This document shows, in pieces, positions 49,800 to 59,329 of a stretch of DNA of 64,000 nucleotides (its first letter is position 1; every line of letters starts with the position of its first letter). Origin of the DNA: Clostridiales bacterium (lineage in GTDB: Bacteria > Bacillota > Clostridia > Christensenellales > Borkfalkiaceae); contig SVIB01000007.1 in assembly GCA_015055505.1 (NCBI GenBank), positions 1 through 64,000 on the forward strand, written 5' to 3'. Under the pieces are notes generated by a model. That model had not been told where the DNA came from, searched no databases, and saw only the letters and a list, made by a program, of their open reading frames with translations. A program made the translations under genes and the position numbers.

Positions 49800-50360
49800 T
49801 TATTTCTTAACTCTTTCCATGTATTCGCCGGTTCTGGTGTCAACTCTTATAGTTTCACCCTCGTTAACGAACATAGGAACTTGAATTTCAACACCCGTTT
49901 CCAAAACTGCTCTCTTGGTAGCGTTAGTTGCCGTGTTACCTGCAACACCGGGTTCGGATTCGGTTACTAAAAGTTCAACGAAGTTTTCGCAATCTACAGA
50001 GAAAGCCTTGCCCTTGTAGAATTTAACTACTACAGGATCGTTTTCTCTAATCCATTTAAGAGCGTCTTCAACTTGGTCGTATTCAAGGGGTTCCATATTG
50101 TACTCTTCGTCCATGAAATAATAGAAATCGCCGTCGTTATAAGAATAAGTCATTCTCTTAGTTTCGATAACTGCGTTTTCAAATTTTTCAGTGGGGTTGA
50201 AAGTTACTTGTAATACTTTACCTTCAACTACGTTTTTAAGCGTAGTTCTTACAAACGCTGCGCCCTTACCGGGTTTTACGTGAAGGAAGTCTACTACAGT
50301 CCAAACTTTTCCATCGTACTCGATAGTTACACCCTTTCTTAAATCGCCTGCTAATACCAT
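49800..50360 (-). CDS. efp: Elongation factor P
   Basis: A 186-residue EF-P that rescues ribosomes stalled at polyproline. Three-barrel layout; the modified-lysine loop reads [13 protein letters not shown], matching the Bacillus-type SPGKG context (Lys modified in B. subtilis). The C-terminal block is [24 protein letters not shown]. It follows the Xaa-Pro peptidase by 22 bp, a common pairing, and ends at a terminator. Confidence 0.98.
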   Translation of the reverse strand: MVLAGDLRKGVTIEYDGKVWTVVDFLHVKPGKGAAFVRTTLKNVVEGKVLQVTFNPTEKFENAVIETKRMTYSYNDGDFYYFMDEEYNMEPLEYDQVEDALKWIRENDPVVVKFYKGKAFSVDCENFVELLVTESEPGVAGNTATNATKRAVLETGVEIQVPMFVNEGETIRVDTRTGEYMERVKK

Positions 50361-50382
50361 AAAATTAACTCCTTAAGTTTAT

Positions 50383-51447
50383 CTATTTTAATAATTTTTT
50401 TCTTGTGATTTTTCCGCCGTTTATCACGATAAGGGATTTATCGTCTTTCATAAACGACTTGTATTTTCCGTTTTCGATACGTGCGCTATCTTCTATTCTT
50501 ATACCGAACTTACCGTCCAAATAAACCCCCGGTTCGTTGGAAAATACCATATTTTCTTTTAAAACTGCCTCGCCTTTCGGGGAAAGCGTAGGAAATTCGT
50601 GTATATTTACACCTATTCCGTGTCCTAAAGAATGTGTAAAATATTTGCCGTAACCAAGACTTTCAAGGTGAGTTCTTGCAATCGCGTCAGCCTCTTTTCC
50701 CGTCATACCCGACTTAATTTCTTCCGCCGACTTAACGTGCGCGGTTAAAGTCGCTAAATACGCCCTTAAAAACTTCTCGCTTGGCTCTCCAAAAAATAAA
50801 GTTCTCGTCATATCCGAGCAATACCCTTTATATACGCACCCAAAATCCATTAAAACACATTGGTTTTTCTGCAGTTTCGTATCGCCCGTTTCGTGATGGG
50901 GTACGGCTGCGTTTTTGCCGAAAGCAATAATCGTATCAAAAGACGGTCCCGACGCGCCGTATTTTTTAAACCTATATTCAAGTTCGTTTGCAAGTTGTCT
51001 TTCGGTAATTCCCTCTCGTATAAGAGGTATAACTTCCTTCCAAGCCTTTTCAGCAATATTGCACGCCTTTTGAATATATTTTATCTCGTCCTCTGTTTTA
51101 ACCGCCATTTCATTGACTATTTCGCTCGAAACGTCAGTTAATTTAAGACCTAACTCTTTATATTTTTCAAATTGCGATACCGTAGTAACGGTATAATCTA
51201 TCGCTACAGTTTTATTGGAAAGATTTTCAACTTCTTTTAAAAGCGGAGTATAATCAACGCCTAAAACAACCTCGATTCCCTTTGGCGTAAGAGCCTTTTT
51301 CGCTGCGGAAATATATCTACTGTCTACAACGAAAACTGTCTTTTCTGGGGTAAGCATAACGTAACCCGCCGTACTGTGAAAACCGAGGAAATATAATCTT
51401 TGTTTTTCGTCGGTTATAAGCACTAATCCGTATTCTTTAAAATCCAT
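50383..51447 (-). CDS. M24 family Xaa-Pro aminopeptidase
   Basis: A 354-residue two-domain peptidase: creatinase N-domain then pita-bread M24. Metal ligands are in VLMDFGCVYKGYCSDMTRT (two Asp), HSLGHGIGVNIHEFP (His), SNEPGVYLDGKFGIRIEDS (Glu, Glu). This is YqhT/PepQ-like and cleaves X-Pro bonds. No SD is visible, and the predicted start of transcription coincides with the ATG (see 51454-51483). It is cotranscribed with efp. Confidence 0.93.
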   Translation of the reverse strand: MDFKEYGLVLITDEKQRLYFLGFHSTAGYVMLTPEKTVFVVDSRYISAAKKALTPKGIEVVLGVDYTPLLKEVENLSNKTVAIDYTVTTVSQFEKYKELGLKLTDVSSEIVNEMAVKTEDEIKYIQKACNIAEKAWKEVIPLIREGITERQLANELEYRFKKYGASGPSFDTIIAFGKNAAVPHHETGDTKLQKNQCVLMDFGCVYKGYCSDMTRTLFFGEPSEKFLRAYLATLTAHVKSAEEIKSGMTGKEADAIARTHLESLGYGKYFTHSLGHGIGVNIHEFPTLSPKGEAVLKENMVFSNEPGVYLDGKFGIRIEDSARIENGKYKSFMKDDKSLIVINGGKITRKKLLK

Positions 51448-51453
51448 ATACTT

Positions 51454-51483
51454 ATATTATCATATAATAGTGTAATAAGTCAA
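51454..51483 (-). promoter_or_regulatory. Promoter of pepQ-efp, leaderless geometry
   Basis: On the minus strand TTGACT (51478-51483), an 18-bp spacer ending TGA and TAATAT (51454-51459). The start 7 bp downstream would be the A of the ATG at 51447. The gene has no SD. Confidence 0.55.
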
Positions 51484-51514
51484 TTAAATTAAACAATTTT
51501 TACCTTTTTAAGGG

Positions 51515-52057
51515 CTAATTTACACCCTTTTCGCTATCATTTTCGGCATTTTCCTCTAAGGTCGCCGTTCGCTCGGCTTTTTCCTTAGCCTCTTTTTCGG
51601 CTTTTTTCTTTTCTTCCTCGTGAATTTTTTCTTGCTTGCGCTTATAATCTTCGCCGTATAACGAGTAAATTCCTCTTGCCTTTGAAAGACTTTGAGCGTT
51701 TATTCTTTCAAGTTCGTGCCTATAATCTTCTATCTTTCTAAGCAGTGACGGCTTTATAAAAATATACCAAACGACGGTAAAAATAAAACTTACCGCAAAT
51801 ATGGACGTCCAAACTACGAAACGCCAAGTTTCGTATTCGCTTTCCGTTCCTCTCGTAAAGATAAAAAGAATTAATGCAAGGGCAAAGGCAATTGCTAACA
51901 TAGAGGTAGTAATAATCATAGAAATACCTACGCTTTTCGACAAGTCTTGATACTTTCCTATCTGTTTTGCGTAGAAATTTTTTTCGCCCATCGTCGCCTT
52001 TTTTCGAGTTTCTTTTGCTGTTACTTTTTTTACGTCTTTAAATTGATCTCTTATCAT
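51515..52057 (-). CDS. Two-TM membrane protein of unknown function
   Basis: A 180-residue protein: a basic N-terminus, two TM helices (about residues 46-67 and 82-106, with a short loop GTESEYETWR) and a charged coiled coil (about 110-180, EEEKKKAEKEAKEKAER). No domain is recognised. It follows uvrA with a 1-bp overlap (TGATG), so it is coupled, but the function need not be related to repair. Confidence 0.75.
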   Translation of the reverse strand: MIRDQFKDVKKVTAKETRKKATMGEKNFYAKQIGKYQDLSKSVGISMIITTSMLAIAFALALILFIFTRGTESEYETWRFVVWTSIFAVSFIFTVVWYIFIKPSLLRKIEDYRHELERINAQSLSKARGIYSLYGEDYKRKQEKIHEEEKKKAEKEAKEKAERTATLEENAENDSEKGVN

Positions 52058-54885
52058 CAGTTTAACCTCTTATTTAATATTCCGTCTAAAAATTGTCCGG
52101 TATAACTTTCTTTTACCTTTGCAACCTCTTCGGGACTGCCCGTTGCAACGACAGTTCCGCCACCGTCTCCGCCTTCAGGACCTAAATCTACGATATAGTC
52201 GGCAACTTTTATAATATCAAGATTATGCTCTATTACTATTACCGTATTTCCCGAATCAGTCAATCGGTTAAGAATGGTTATAAGTTTATCTACGTCGTAA
52301 CTGTGAAGTCCCGTCGTAGGCTCGTCTAAAATATACAACGTTCTACCCGTAGAGCGCTTGGAAAGTTCAGTTGCAAGTTTAACTCTTTGCGCCTCTCCGC
52401 CCGACAAAGTCGTTGCGGGCTGACCGAGTTTTATATACCCAAGACCGACGTCTTGAAGAGTTTTTATTTTGTTGTAAACCCTTGGAATGTTTTGGAAATA
52501 CTCCACACCCTCGTCTACCGTCATATCTAAAACGTCGGCGATATTTTTACCCTTGTATTTAACTTCGAGAGTTTCGTAATTATACCTCTTTCCCTTACAT
52601 ACCTCGCACGATACGAAAACGTCTGGTAAAAAGTGCATTTCGATTTTTATTATTCCGTCGCCTTGACATCTTTCACATCTTCCGCCTGCTACGTTAAAGG
52701 AAAATCTACCTGCTTTATATCCCCTTTCTTTTGCGTCGTTTGAGGTTGCAAAAATCTCTCTTATCGTAGTAAAAGCCCCCGTATAAGTCGCTGGATTGCT
52801 CCTCGGCGTTCTTCCTATCGGCGATTGGTCTATTGCTATTACGTTATCAAAATGCTCTAATCCTTCTACTTTTTCGCACTTACCGTAACGGATTTTAGAG
52901 CCGTTTTTAGTATTTGCAACTATTGGCAACAAGACCTCGTTTACAAGCGAACTTTTACCGCTACCCGATACTCCCGTTACCGCAGTAAACAAGCCTACCG
53001 GAAATTTTGCGTCAACGTTTTTTAAGTTGTTTTGCCTTGCGCCTATAACCGAAAGCCATCTGCCGTCGGGTTGTTTTCTAACCGAAGGAATTTCAATTTT
53101 CCGTCTACCCGAAAGGTAATCGCCCGTAATAGAATTTGGAGTATTGCAAATATCTTCTACGCTACCGCTTGCGACGATTTCACCGCCGTGAACACCTGCC
53201 TTTGGACCAATATCCACGATAAAATCGGCGTTTCTCATAGTGTCCTCGTCGTGTTCAACAACTATAAGCGTATTTCCTAAATCTCTCAGTTTCGTTAGCG
53301 TATGAATAAGTTTTTCGTTATCCCTTTGGTGAAGTCCAATACTCGGCTCGTCCAAAATATACAAAACGCCCGTAAGACCGCTACCAATTTGGGTTGCAAG
53401 TCTTATTCTTTGCGCTTCTCCACCCGAAAGAGTTCCCGCCGTCCTCGAAAGAGTTAAATACCCAAGTCCTACGTCCTCTAAAAATTTCAGTCTTGCATTT
53501 ATCTCTTTTAAAATGGCTTTTGAGATTATCGCTTGAGTGACCGTAAGGGATAATCCCGCGATAAAATCTTTCATTTTGATTATTGAAAGGTCGCAAAGTT
53601 CCATTATATTCAGTCCGCCAACGGTAACTGCCAAAGCCTCTTTTTTAAGTCTTTTGCCCTTGCATACGGGACAGTCTGCGCTTATCATATACTTTTCGAT
53701 TTCACTTTTTGTGTAATCGCTTGTAGTTTCTTTATATCTTCTTTCAAGATTGTTTACTACGCCCTCGTATCTTGCGTAAAACTGCCCTCTTGAAGTATTG
53801 GTCGAATAAGACATAAGTATTTTTTCGCCTTTCGTACCGTATAAAAGTAAATCCACCACTTCTCTCGGCAAATTTTTTACGGGTACGTCCATACTAAAAC
53901 CGTAGTGTTTTGATAAGGCGTTAAAATACATTTGTACCATTTTACCGCTGTCTAAATTCCAACCCGTTACAGCCAAAGCCCCTTCCCTCAACGATTTATT
54001 CGGATCGCCAATAACGAGATTTTCATCAATTCTCGTAGTAAAACCTAAACCTTTACACTCGGGGCACGCGCCGAAAGGATTGTTAAACGAAAATAGTCTC
54101 GGCTCTATTTCTTCTACTGAAATTCCGCAATCGGGACAACTGTAATTGGTTGAATAGAGCGTGTCTTTTCCGTCTACTTGTATAACGACTAACCCGTCGG
54201 CAAGTTTTAAAGCCGTTTCTAAACTGTCGGTAAGTCTTTTCCTTATTCCGTCTTTTACGATAAGTCTGTCTACTACTACGGAAATATTGTGTTTTAAGTT
54301 TTTATCGAGTTTTATATCTTCGGTAAGGTCAAATACCGAGCCGTCTATTTCAACCCTTGCAAAACCGCTCTTTCTATACCCTTCGAGTTGTTTGGTATAC
54401 TCTCCTTTTCTACCTCTAACGACGGGAGCGTTTACCAAAAACTTCGTACCGCCGTCCATTTCAAGCACTTTTTCCGCAATTTGGTCAACGGTAATTCTCT
54501 CTATCTCCCGTCCGCATTTTGGACAGTGAGGAATACCTATTCTTGCATATAAAAGTCTTAAATAATCGTAAATTTCGGTTACCGTACCAACAGTTGAACG
54601 AGGATTATTGGACGTGGTTTTTTGGTCTATTGAAATTGCAGGAGATAACCCTTCTATACTCTCAACGTCGGGTTTTTCCATTTGCCCTAAAAACATTCTC
54701 GCGTAACTTGACAAACTTTCCATATACTTTCTTTGCCCTTCGGCAAAAATAGTATCGAAAGCAAGCGTGGATTTTCCGCTACCCGATAGACCTGTGAAAA
54801 CTACGAGTTTATCTCTCGGTATGTCAATACTCACGTTTTTAAGGTTATTCTCTTTTGCTCCTTTTACCTTAATGTAATTTATCAT
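52057..54885 (-). CDS. uvrA: UvrABC excinuclease subunit A
   Basis: A 942-residue dimeric ABC-type damage sensor for nucleotide excision repair. Two Walker A motifs ([12 protein letters not shown] and [12 protein letters not shown]), two signature loops ([12 protein letters not shown] and [12 protein letters not shown]), and zinc modules in [13 protein letters not shown] and CPVCKGKRL and CERCQGDGI...[10 protein letters not shown] use ATG 54885, 17 bp downstream of the uvrB stop; the longer ORF begins inside uvrB. Confidence 0.98.
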   Translation of the reverse strand: MINYIKVKGAKENNLKNVSIDIPRDKLVVFTGLSGSGKSTLAFDTIFAEGQRKYMESLSSYARMFLGQMEKPDVESIEGLSPAISIDQKTTSNNPRSTVGTVTEIYDYLRLLYARIGIPHCPKCGREIERITVDQIAEKVLEMDGGTKFLVNAPVVRGRKGEYTKQLEGYRKSGFARVEIDGSVFDLTEDIKLDKNLKHNISVVVDRLIVKDGIRKRLTDSLETALKLADGLVVIQVDGKDTLYSTNYSCPDCGISVEEIEPRLFSFNNPFGACPECKGLGFTTRIDENLVIGDPNKSLREGALAVTGWNLDSGKMVQMYFNALSKHYGFSMDVPVKNLPREVVDLLLYGTKGEKILMSYSTNTSRGQFYARYEGVVNNLERRYKETTSDYTKSEIEKYMISADCPVCKGKRLKKEALAVTVGGLNIMELCDLSIIKMKDFIAGLSLTVTQAIISKAILKEINARLKFLEDVGLGYLTLSRTAGTLSGGEAQRIRLATQIGSGLTGVLYILDEPSIGLHQRDNEKLIHTLTKLRDLGNTLIVVEHDEDTMRNADFIVDIGPKAGVHGGEIVASGSVEDICNTPNSITGDYLSGRRKIEIPSVRKQPDGRWLSVIGARQNNLKNVDAKFPVGLFTAVTGVSGSGKSSLVNEVLLPIVANTKNGSKIRYGKCEKVEGLEHFDNVIAIDQSPIGRTPRSNPATYTGAFTTIREIFATSNDAKERGYKAGRFSFNVAGGRCERCQGDGIIKIEMHFLPDVFVSCEVCKGKRYNYETLEVKYKGKNIADVLDMTVDEGVEYFQNIPRVYNKIKTLQDVGLGYIKLGQPATTLSGGEAQRVKLATELSKRSTGRTLYILDEPTTGLHSYDVDKLITILNRLTDSGNTVIVIEHNLDIIKVADYIVDLGPEGGDGGGTVVATGSPEEVAKVKESYTGQFLDGILNKRLN

Positions 54886-54902
54886 TTTACAGTTTAACCT
54901 CG

Positions 54903-56867
54903 TTATCTTGCACGCATCTTCTTTTTCAGTTGCGCTATGGTATCTCTTATCTCGATACACTTTTCAAAATCAAGATTTTGAGAGGCAATTTTCATAAGCG
55001 CCTTTAATTTCTCGATTTCTTCGGGGATATCCGTCATCTTTATATCCCTCGTATTATCTTCTTTCTTGGTAATTTCCAACGTGTTTACTATCTTTTTAAT
55101 AATAGTCTTTGGAACTATTCCGTGCTTTTCGTTGTATTCCGTCTGTATTTTACGCCTTCTTGCAGTTTCGTCCATAGCCCGTTTCATACTGCCCGTTATA
55201 TTATCGGCGTACATAATTACCCTGCCCTCTGCGTTTCTCGCCGTTCTTCCTATCGTTTGAATAAGTGCGGTATCGCTACGCAAAAAACCTTCCTTATCCG
55301 CGTCGATTATAGCGACGAGTTTAACCTCGGGAAGGTCAAGACCTTCTCTTAAAAGGTTTATACCGACGAGTACGTCTATATCTCCTCTGCGGAGTTCCTG
55401 TATTATATCAATTCTCTCTAAGGTGTCTATATCGCTATGCATATAACGGACTTTTACCGACTGCTCTTTTAAGTAATCGGTAAGGCTTTCCGCCATCTTT
55501 TTCGTAAGCGTAGTAACGAGCACTCTTCCGCCCGTCTTTACGACTTCGTTTATCTCCGTTTGCAAATCGTCTATTTGTCCTCTCGTCGGGCGAACTTCAA
55601 CTTTAGGGTCTAAAAGTCCCGTCGGCCGTATTATTTGCTCGGCGGTATTGTCCGCTAAATTCATTTCGTATTCAGCCGGCGTTGCCGAAATAAACACGGT
55701 TTGACCTATTCTTTGATTAAATTCAGCAAAAGTTAAAGGTCTGTTATCGTACGCCGATTTTAATCTAAATCCGTAATCCACCAAGTTGTTTTTTCTCGAC
55801 CTGTCGCCGTTATACATTGCCCTTATTTGAGGAACGGTCATGTGACTTTCGTCAATAAAAACTATAAAATCTTTGGGGAAATAATCTAAAAGGGTAAACG
55901 GCGGTTCGTTGGGGTTTCTTCCGTCAAAATAACGGCTGTAATTTTCCACTCCGCTACAATAACCTATTTCACGCATCATTTCAAGGTCGTAAGACGTTCT
56001 TTGCAAAAGTCTTTGCGCCTCTAAAAGTTTATCTTGCGATTTATGGGCGTCAACCTCAATACGCATATCGTTTTCAATGCGTTTTAAAGACTCTTCCATC
56101 TTTTCGTCTCCGACTGCGTAATGGCTTGCAGGGAAAATGGCTACGTGACTTAGTCGGTTTATAGGTTTACCCGTTACAAATTCGCACTCGCTTATTCTAT
56201 CTACTTCATCACCGAAAAACTCTACTCTTATATAAATTTCGTCGTTAGACGCAGGAAAAATTTCAACCACGTCGCCACGAACTCTAAACGACGCTCTTTG
56301 AAAGTCAACGTCCCGTCTTTCGTACTGTCTTGATACGAGTTTTCGCATAAGTTCGTCACGGTCTAAAGTCATTCCTTCACGGATAGAAATTGCCAAAGCG
56401 TAATATTCTTCGGGCGCGCCGAGTCCGTATATACAAGAAACGGACGCAACGACTATTACGTCCTTTCTCTCGGCAAGCGAACAAGTCGCGCTATGGCGAA
56501 GTTTATCAATTTCGTCGTTTATGGAAAGGTCTTTTTCGATATACGTGTCGGTTGACGGAATATACGATTCGGGTTGATAATAATCGTAATAAGAAACAAA
56601 ATATTCAACCCTATTTTCGGGGAAAAATTCCCTTAACTCGTTACAAAGTTGCGCGGCAAGAGTTTTGTTGTGCGCAATTACGAGAGTCGGGCGTTGCACG
56701 TTTGCGATAACGTTTGCCATAGTAAAGGTTTTACCGCTACCCGTAACGCCGACGAGAACTTGAGATTTTAACCCGTCTTCTATCCCTTCCGTTAAACTTT
56801 TTATTGCCTCCGGCTGATCTCCCGTAGGTGTATAGTCGGCGCGTAATATAAATTTCTTTTGTTCCAT
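54903..56867 (-). CDS. uvrB: UvrABC excinuclease subunit B
   Basis: A 654-residue helicase-like subunit. It has Walker [14 protein letters not shown], a beta-hairpin [16 protein letters not shown]-type [11 protein letters not shown], and the C-terminal UVR domain ([27 protein letters not shown]). ATG 56867 (MEQKKFIL) fits the family start, but no good SD precedes it. It may be read by coupling from the gene that ends 2 bp upstream. uvrB-uvrA order is normal. Confidence 0.97.
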   Translation of the reverse strand: MEQKKFILRADYTPTGDQPEAIKSLTEGIEDGLKSQVLVGVTGSGKTFTMANVIANVQRPTLVIAHNKTLAAQLCNELREFFPENRVEYFVSYYDYYQPESYIPSTDTYIEKDLSINDEIDKLRHSATCSLAERKDVIVVASVSCIYGLGAPEEYYALAISIREGMTLDRDELMRKLVSRQYERRDVDFQRASFRVRGDVVEIFPASNDEIYIRVEFFGDEVDRISECEFVTGKPINRLSHVAIFPASHYAVGDEKMEESLKRIENDMRIEVDAHKSQDKLLEAQRLLQRTSYDLEMMREIGYCSGVENYSRYFDGRNPNEPPFTLLDYFPKDFIVFIDESHMTVPQIRAMYNGDRSRKNNLVDYGFRLKSAYDNRPLTFAEFNQRIGQTVFISATPAEYEMNLADNTAEQIIRPTGLLDPKVEVRPTRGQIDDLQTEINEVVKTGGRVLVTTLTKKMAESLTDYLKEQSVKVRYMHSDIDTLERIDIIQELRRGDIDVLVGINLLREGLDLPEVKLVAIIDADKEGFLRSDTALIQTIGRTARNAEGRVIMYADNITGSMKRAMDETARRRKIQTEYNEKHGIVPKTIIKKIVNTLEITKKEDNTRDIKMTDIPEEIEKLKALMKIASQNLDFEKCIEIRDTIAQLKKKMRAR

Positions 56868-56869
56868 AA

Positions 56870-57223
56870 TTAAAATAACCCGTACAGTATTTTCGTAACC
56901 AAAAACGCACAAACCGAGCCAAGCACCGCAAAAAGTATTTTTATCAATAAACTGTTTGCAAGTTGTTTGCGTTCTCTCTCGTAATTTTTTGCTTTTATTT
57001 TTGGCGATAGATACAGCAGTTTTTCCTCTCCCCTGCTACATCTTATAAGGTCAAAATAACCTTCGTCTTCAAGAGTTTTCAACGCTAAATCAAATTGAAC
57101 TTCGTTAAACTTTTTACCCTTTACTTTTGCATACAGTTTTGCCTCCTCAATAAGGCATCCGCTATCCTCTCCGCAAAAGGAAGTTATCGCTTTAATTAGC
57201 GCAATTTCTTTTCCCGTCAGCAT
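56870..57223 (-). CDS. Winged-helix-like protein with C-terminal TM anchor (paralogue 1)
   Basis: A 117-residue protein: a helical N-terminal domain ([20 protein letters not shown], then [26 protein letters not shown], with a beta-wing-like turn) and one C-terminal TM helix (about residues 90-117). It aligns by eye with the neighbouring product at 57217-57597, which shares ML..KE, FCG, xLKTLxExGY and GEE. The fold suggests a winged helix, but no DNA target is known. ATG 57223 is chosen by that alignment. It ends 2 bp before uvrB. Confidence 0.65.
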   Translation of the reverse strand: MLTGKEIALIKAITSFCGEDSGCLIEEAKLYAKVKGKKFNEVQFDLALKTLEDEGYFDLIRCSRGEEKLLYLSPKIKAKNYERERKQLANSLLIKILFAVLGSVCAFLVTKILYGLF

Positions 57224-57597
57224 AGCAAAATCCCCAAAACAAAGACTGCAAACGAACCTATTAGAGAGCCTAAAAAACATATAAAAAAGACTGTCAACTT
57301 GTCTTTTTTTGTCAACGGTTTTTGAGGGGGAGACTGTAAAATTTGAGGTTTTTGCTCGTGTTTTATAACTGAATACCCTAAAGGTAAAGGTTTTATTAAG
57401 ACTTCTTCGCCTTTAAAATATTTTATTTCGACGTAACCTTTTTCATCAAGAGTTTTTAATACCGATTCCATTTCTTCAAGAGAAAAAGATATCGGCTGTA
57501 ACCCCTCGCATAAAACCGAAAGAGAAAACAACTTATACTCCCTTCCGCAAAAAGTTTTTAAAAGTTCTAAAACTGAAAATTCTTTATCGTTTAACAT
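57217..57597 (-). CDS. Winged-helix-like protein with C-terminal TM anchor (paralogue 2)
   Basis: A 126-residue protein paralogous to the 56870-57223 product: MLNDKEFSVLELLKTFCG, then SVLKTLDEKGYVEIKYFKGEE, a Pro/Gln-rich linker and a C-terminal TM helix (about 101-125). The two overlap by 7 bp and were probably duplicated in tandem. The start codon and its surroundings are inside a perfect 9-bp hairpin (57595-57616). Function unknown. Confidence 0.65.
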   Translation of the reverse strand: MLNDKEFSVLELLKTFCGREYKLFSLSVLCEGLQPISFSLEEMESVLKTLDEKGYVEIKYFKGEEVLIKPLPLGYSVIKHEQKPQILQSPPQKPLTKKDKLTVFFICFLGSLIGSFAVFVLGILLC

Positions 57598-57616
57598 AAT
57601 ACCTAATGGTATTATG
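57595..57616. promoter_or_regulatory. Perfect 9-bp hairpin over a start codon
   Basis: CATAATACC (57595-57603) and GGTATTATG (57608-57616) flank a 4-nt loop. In the minus direction the right arm ends in the ATG of the gene at 57597. It could hide the start codon or be a protein-binding dyad. Confidence 0.5.
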
Positions 57617-57642
57617 CCCTTTTTTTATTTTTCTAATAGCGT

Positions 57643-58041
57643 TTAGGCAAAATTTAACTGAGTTATATAACCCGAAACTACGGCGTAAATAAAAGTTGCG
57701 ATAAACAGTAGTGAAAGCGTAACGCCGACGATTGAAATAACTATTGCCCACCTAAGCGTTTTATTTGGCTTTTGAGTGTATCTTATAGCCGAAAGTATTA
57801 GGGACGGAAGAGAAAAACCTATGCCTAAGCCGACGAACAACGAACAAAGCAGTCCAAACAAAGAAAGAATAAGCGGTGTTCTTGAAAAACTGCGCGCTTT
57901 TTTGTATTCTTCATATTCTCTATACTCGTTATTTTGAGAAATTAACCGTTCGTTATTTTGAATAACGTTTTCTCTATTCTCAAAAGGATTATATTGCAAG
58001 TTTTCATTTTGAGTTTTGTTTTCGTCAAAAAAATCGTTCAT
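57643..58041 (-). CDS. DUF4190-like two-TM membrane protein
   Basis: A 132-residue protein. The first 50 residues are polar and Asn/Glu-rich; two TM segments follow (about 53-80 and 92-125; FSLPSLILSAIRYTQKP in the loop), a layout and loop wording typical of DUF4190. Function unknown. SD AAAGGTG. Own promoter at 58066-58094. Confidence 0.65.
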   Translation of the reverse strand: MNDFFDENKTQNENLQYNPFENRENVIQNNERLISQNNEYREYEEYKKARSFSRTPLILSLFGLLCSLFVGLGIGFSLPSLILSAIRYTQKPNKTLRWAIVISIVGVTLSLLFIATFIYAVVSGYITQLNFA

Positions 58042-58065
58042 AATACACCTTTAGCCGTTTATAGT

Positions 58066-58094
58066 ATTTTACCACAAATGTCTTTTATTTACAA
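58066..58094 (-). promoter_or_regulatory. Promoter of the DUF4190-like gene
   Basis: On the minus strand TTGTAA (58089-58094), a 17-bp spacer and TAAAAT (58066-58071). Confidence 0.6.
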
Positions 58095-58152
58095 GTAAAT
58101 AAAAAAGAAATAACTGTGAAAAATCCTTTTTTTAATGGCGATAATAAAATTT

Positions 58153-58175
58153 GGGCGATAATCGACTTATAGCCC
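58153..58175 (-). repeat. Recurrent motif, copy in the DUF4190-rhaM intergenic region
   Basis: On the minus strand GGGCTATAAGTCGATTATCG followed by CCC. The GGGC/GCCC ends form a small stem. The region is upstream of both flanking genes, so it is not a 3' end like the other copies. Confidence 0.5.
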
Positions 58176-58228
58176 AGCATTTACGTTAATTCTGTCAATA
58201 AAATTATAAGAACCCTTCACTTTTACAG

Positions 58229-58257
58229 TTGACTAAATTCATATTAAGTGTTACAAT
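58229..58257 (+). promoter_or_regulatory. Promoter of rhaM
   Basis: TTGACT (58229-58234), a 17-bp spacer with TGT extension and TACAAT (58252-58257), 30 bp before the ATG at 58288. The SD AAGGAG lies 11 nt from the ATG. Confidence 0.75.
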
Positions 58258-58287
58258 AATATAAAATGCTAAGGAGTTTTATTTTTT

Positions 58288-58605
58288 ATGGAAAAGTATG
58301 CATGGAGCGCAAAAATTGTAGATGGCAAAGAAAATGAATACGTTAAGCGCCACGATGAAATTTGGCAAGAACTTAAAGACCTTTTAACCGAAGCGGGCAT
58401 TAGAAATTATACCATTTGGAAAAACGGCACTACTCTCTTTGGATATTACGAATGTGAAAAAGGTGTCGAGTACGCAACTAAAATGCAAGCCGAAAGCCCT
58501 ATAGTTGATAAATGGAACGAATATATGAAAGACGTTTTAATTATGGAATTAGACCCCGAAACGGGCGCTCAGCCAAAACTTGTTAAGGTCTTTGAATTAA
58601 ACTAA
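58288..58605 (+). CDS. rhaM: L-rhamnose mutarotase
   Basis: A 105-residue ferredoxin-like-fold anomerase (RhaM/DUF718): WSAKIVDGKENEYVKRHDEIW at the N-terminus with the catalytic His, NYTIWKNGTTLFGYYECE, and a C-terminal EYMKDVLIMELDPETG. The usual WW pair is replaced by VDKWNEYM. No rhamnose genes are adjacent. It carries its own promoter and terminator, so it is a stand-alone unit between K+ uptake and an unrelated membrane gene. Confidence 0.85.
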   Translation: MEKYAWSAKIVDGKENEYVKRHDEIWQELKDLLTEAGIRNYTIWKNGTTLFGYYECEKGVEYATKMQAESPIVDKWNEYMKDVLIMELDPETGAQPKLVKVFELN

Positions 58606-58607
58606 AA

Positions 58608-58628
58608 CCCCTCTATAAGTTGATTATC
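58608..58628 (+). repeat. Recurrent 3'-end motif, copy after rhaM
   Basis: In the sense direction of rhaM: CCCCTCTATAAGTTGATTAT followed by C, 2 bp after the stop codon and before the terminator. The CTATAAGTTGATTATC core is identical to the gyrA copy. Confidence 0.6.
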
Positions 58629-58637
58629 AATACAAAA

Positions 58638-58667
58638 ACCGAGAGTATCGCACACTCTCGGTTTTTT
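58638..58667. terminator. Bidirectional terminator between rhaM and ktrA
   Basis: ACCGAGAGT (58638-58646) with ACTCTCGGT (58654-58662) around a 7-nt loop, with a T-run on the plus strand and A-run upstream, serving both convergent genes. Confidence 0.9.
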
Positions 58668-58668
58668 A

Positions 58669-59319
58669 TTATCTTATTTTTGAAAGTTTAGAGGATTTTA
58701 CAATAACGACAAGTTTTTCGTCGTCCGTTAAAGGCTCGGTCGGATCTACGTCTACGTCTATCGTTTCACCTCTTTTTATCGCTACTACGTTAAACGAATA
58801 CTTTTTTCTTAAATTTAACTCGATAAGCGTTTTCCCCAACCATTCGTTTTTAACGTTTAATTCAACTATTGAAACGTCTTCGCTCAATTCAACCAAATCA
58901 ATAAAACCCGAACTTAGGATGTTTTTGGCTAAGCGAACGCCAGACTCCCTTTCGGGAAAGACTATTTTATCCGCCCCTATTTTAGTCAAAATTTTATTTT
59001 GCATTTCGTCGCCACTTTTAACGATTACCGTTTTTACACCAACCTCTTTGCATAGCATCACGGAAAGCACACTTGCCTCTAAATTGTTTGCCATAGCAAT
59101 TATTACGACGTCAATATTGGAGACTCCTAACCGACGTATCACGTCCGCATTGGTTACGTCTGCACATTTGCAAAGTGGAATTTCCAATGCTGCTTTATTT
59201 ACTTTTTGTTCGTCTATATCGACTGCGAGGACATCTGCCCCGCTTTTAACCAATTCTCGAGCAATAGCCAAACCGTACTGACCAAGACCAAACACTGCGT
59301 ACGTTTTATTTATACTCAT
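58669..59319 (-). CDS. ktrA: K+ uptake regulatory protein KtrA/TrkA (RCK)
   Basis: A 216-residue RCK-type regulator: Rossmann NAD/ATP-binding domain (YAVFGLGQYGLAIARELVKSG, then VDIDEQKVNKA) and a C-terminal TrkA-C domain (VSIVELNVKNEWLGKTLIEL). It gates the membrane subunit encoded next (11-bp gap). Ktr systems are controlled by nucleotides and c-di-AMP in Bacillota; no riboswitch was seen in the short leader. Confidence 0.92.
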   Translation of the reverse strand: MSINKTYAVFGLGQYGLAIARELVKSGADVLAVDIDEQKVNKAALEIPLCKCADVTNADVIRRLGVSNIDVVIIAMANNLEASVLSVMLCKEVGVKTVIVKSGDEMQNKILTKIGADKIVFPERESGVRLAKNILSSGFIDLVELSEDVSIVELNVKNEWLGKTLIELNLRKKYSFNVVAIKRGETIDVDVDPTEPLTDDEKLVVIVKSSKLSKIR

Positions 59320-59329
59320 ATATACTCCT

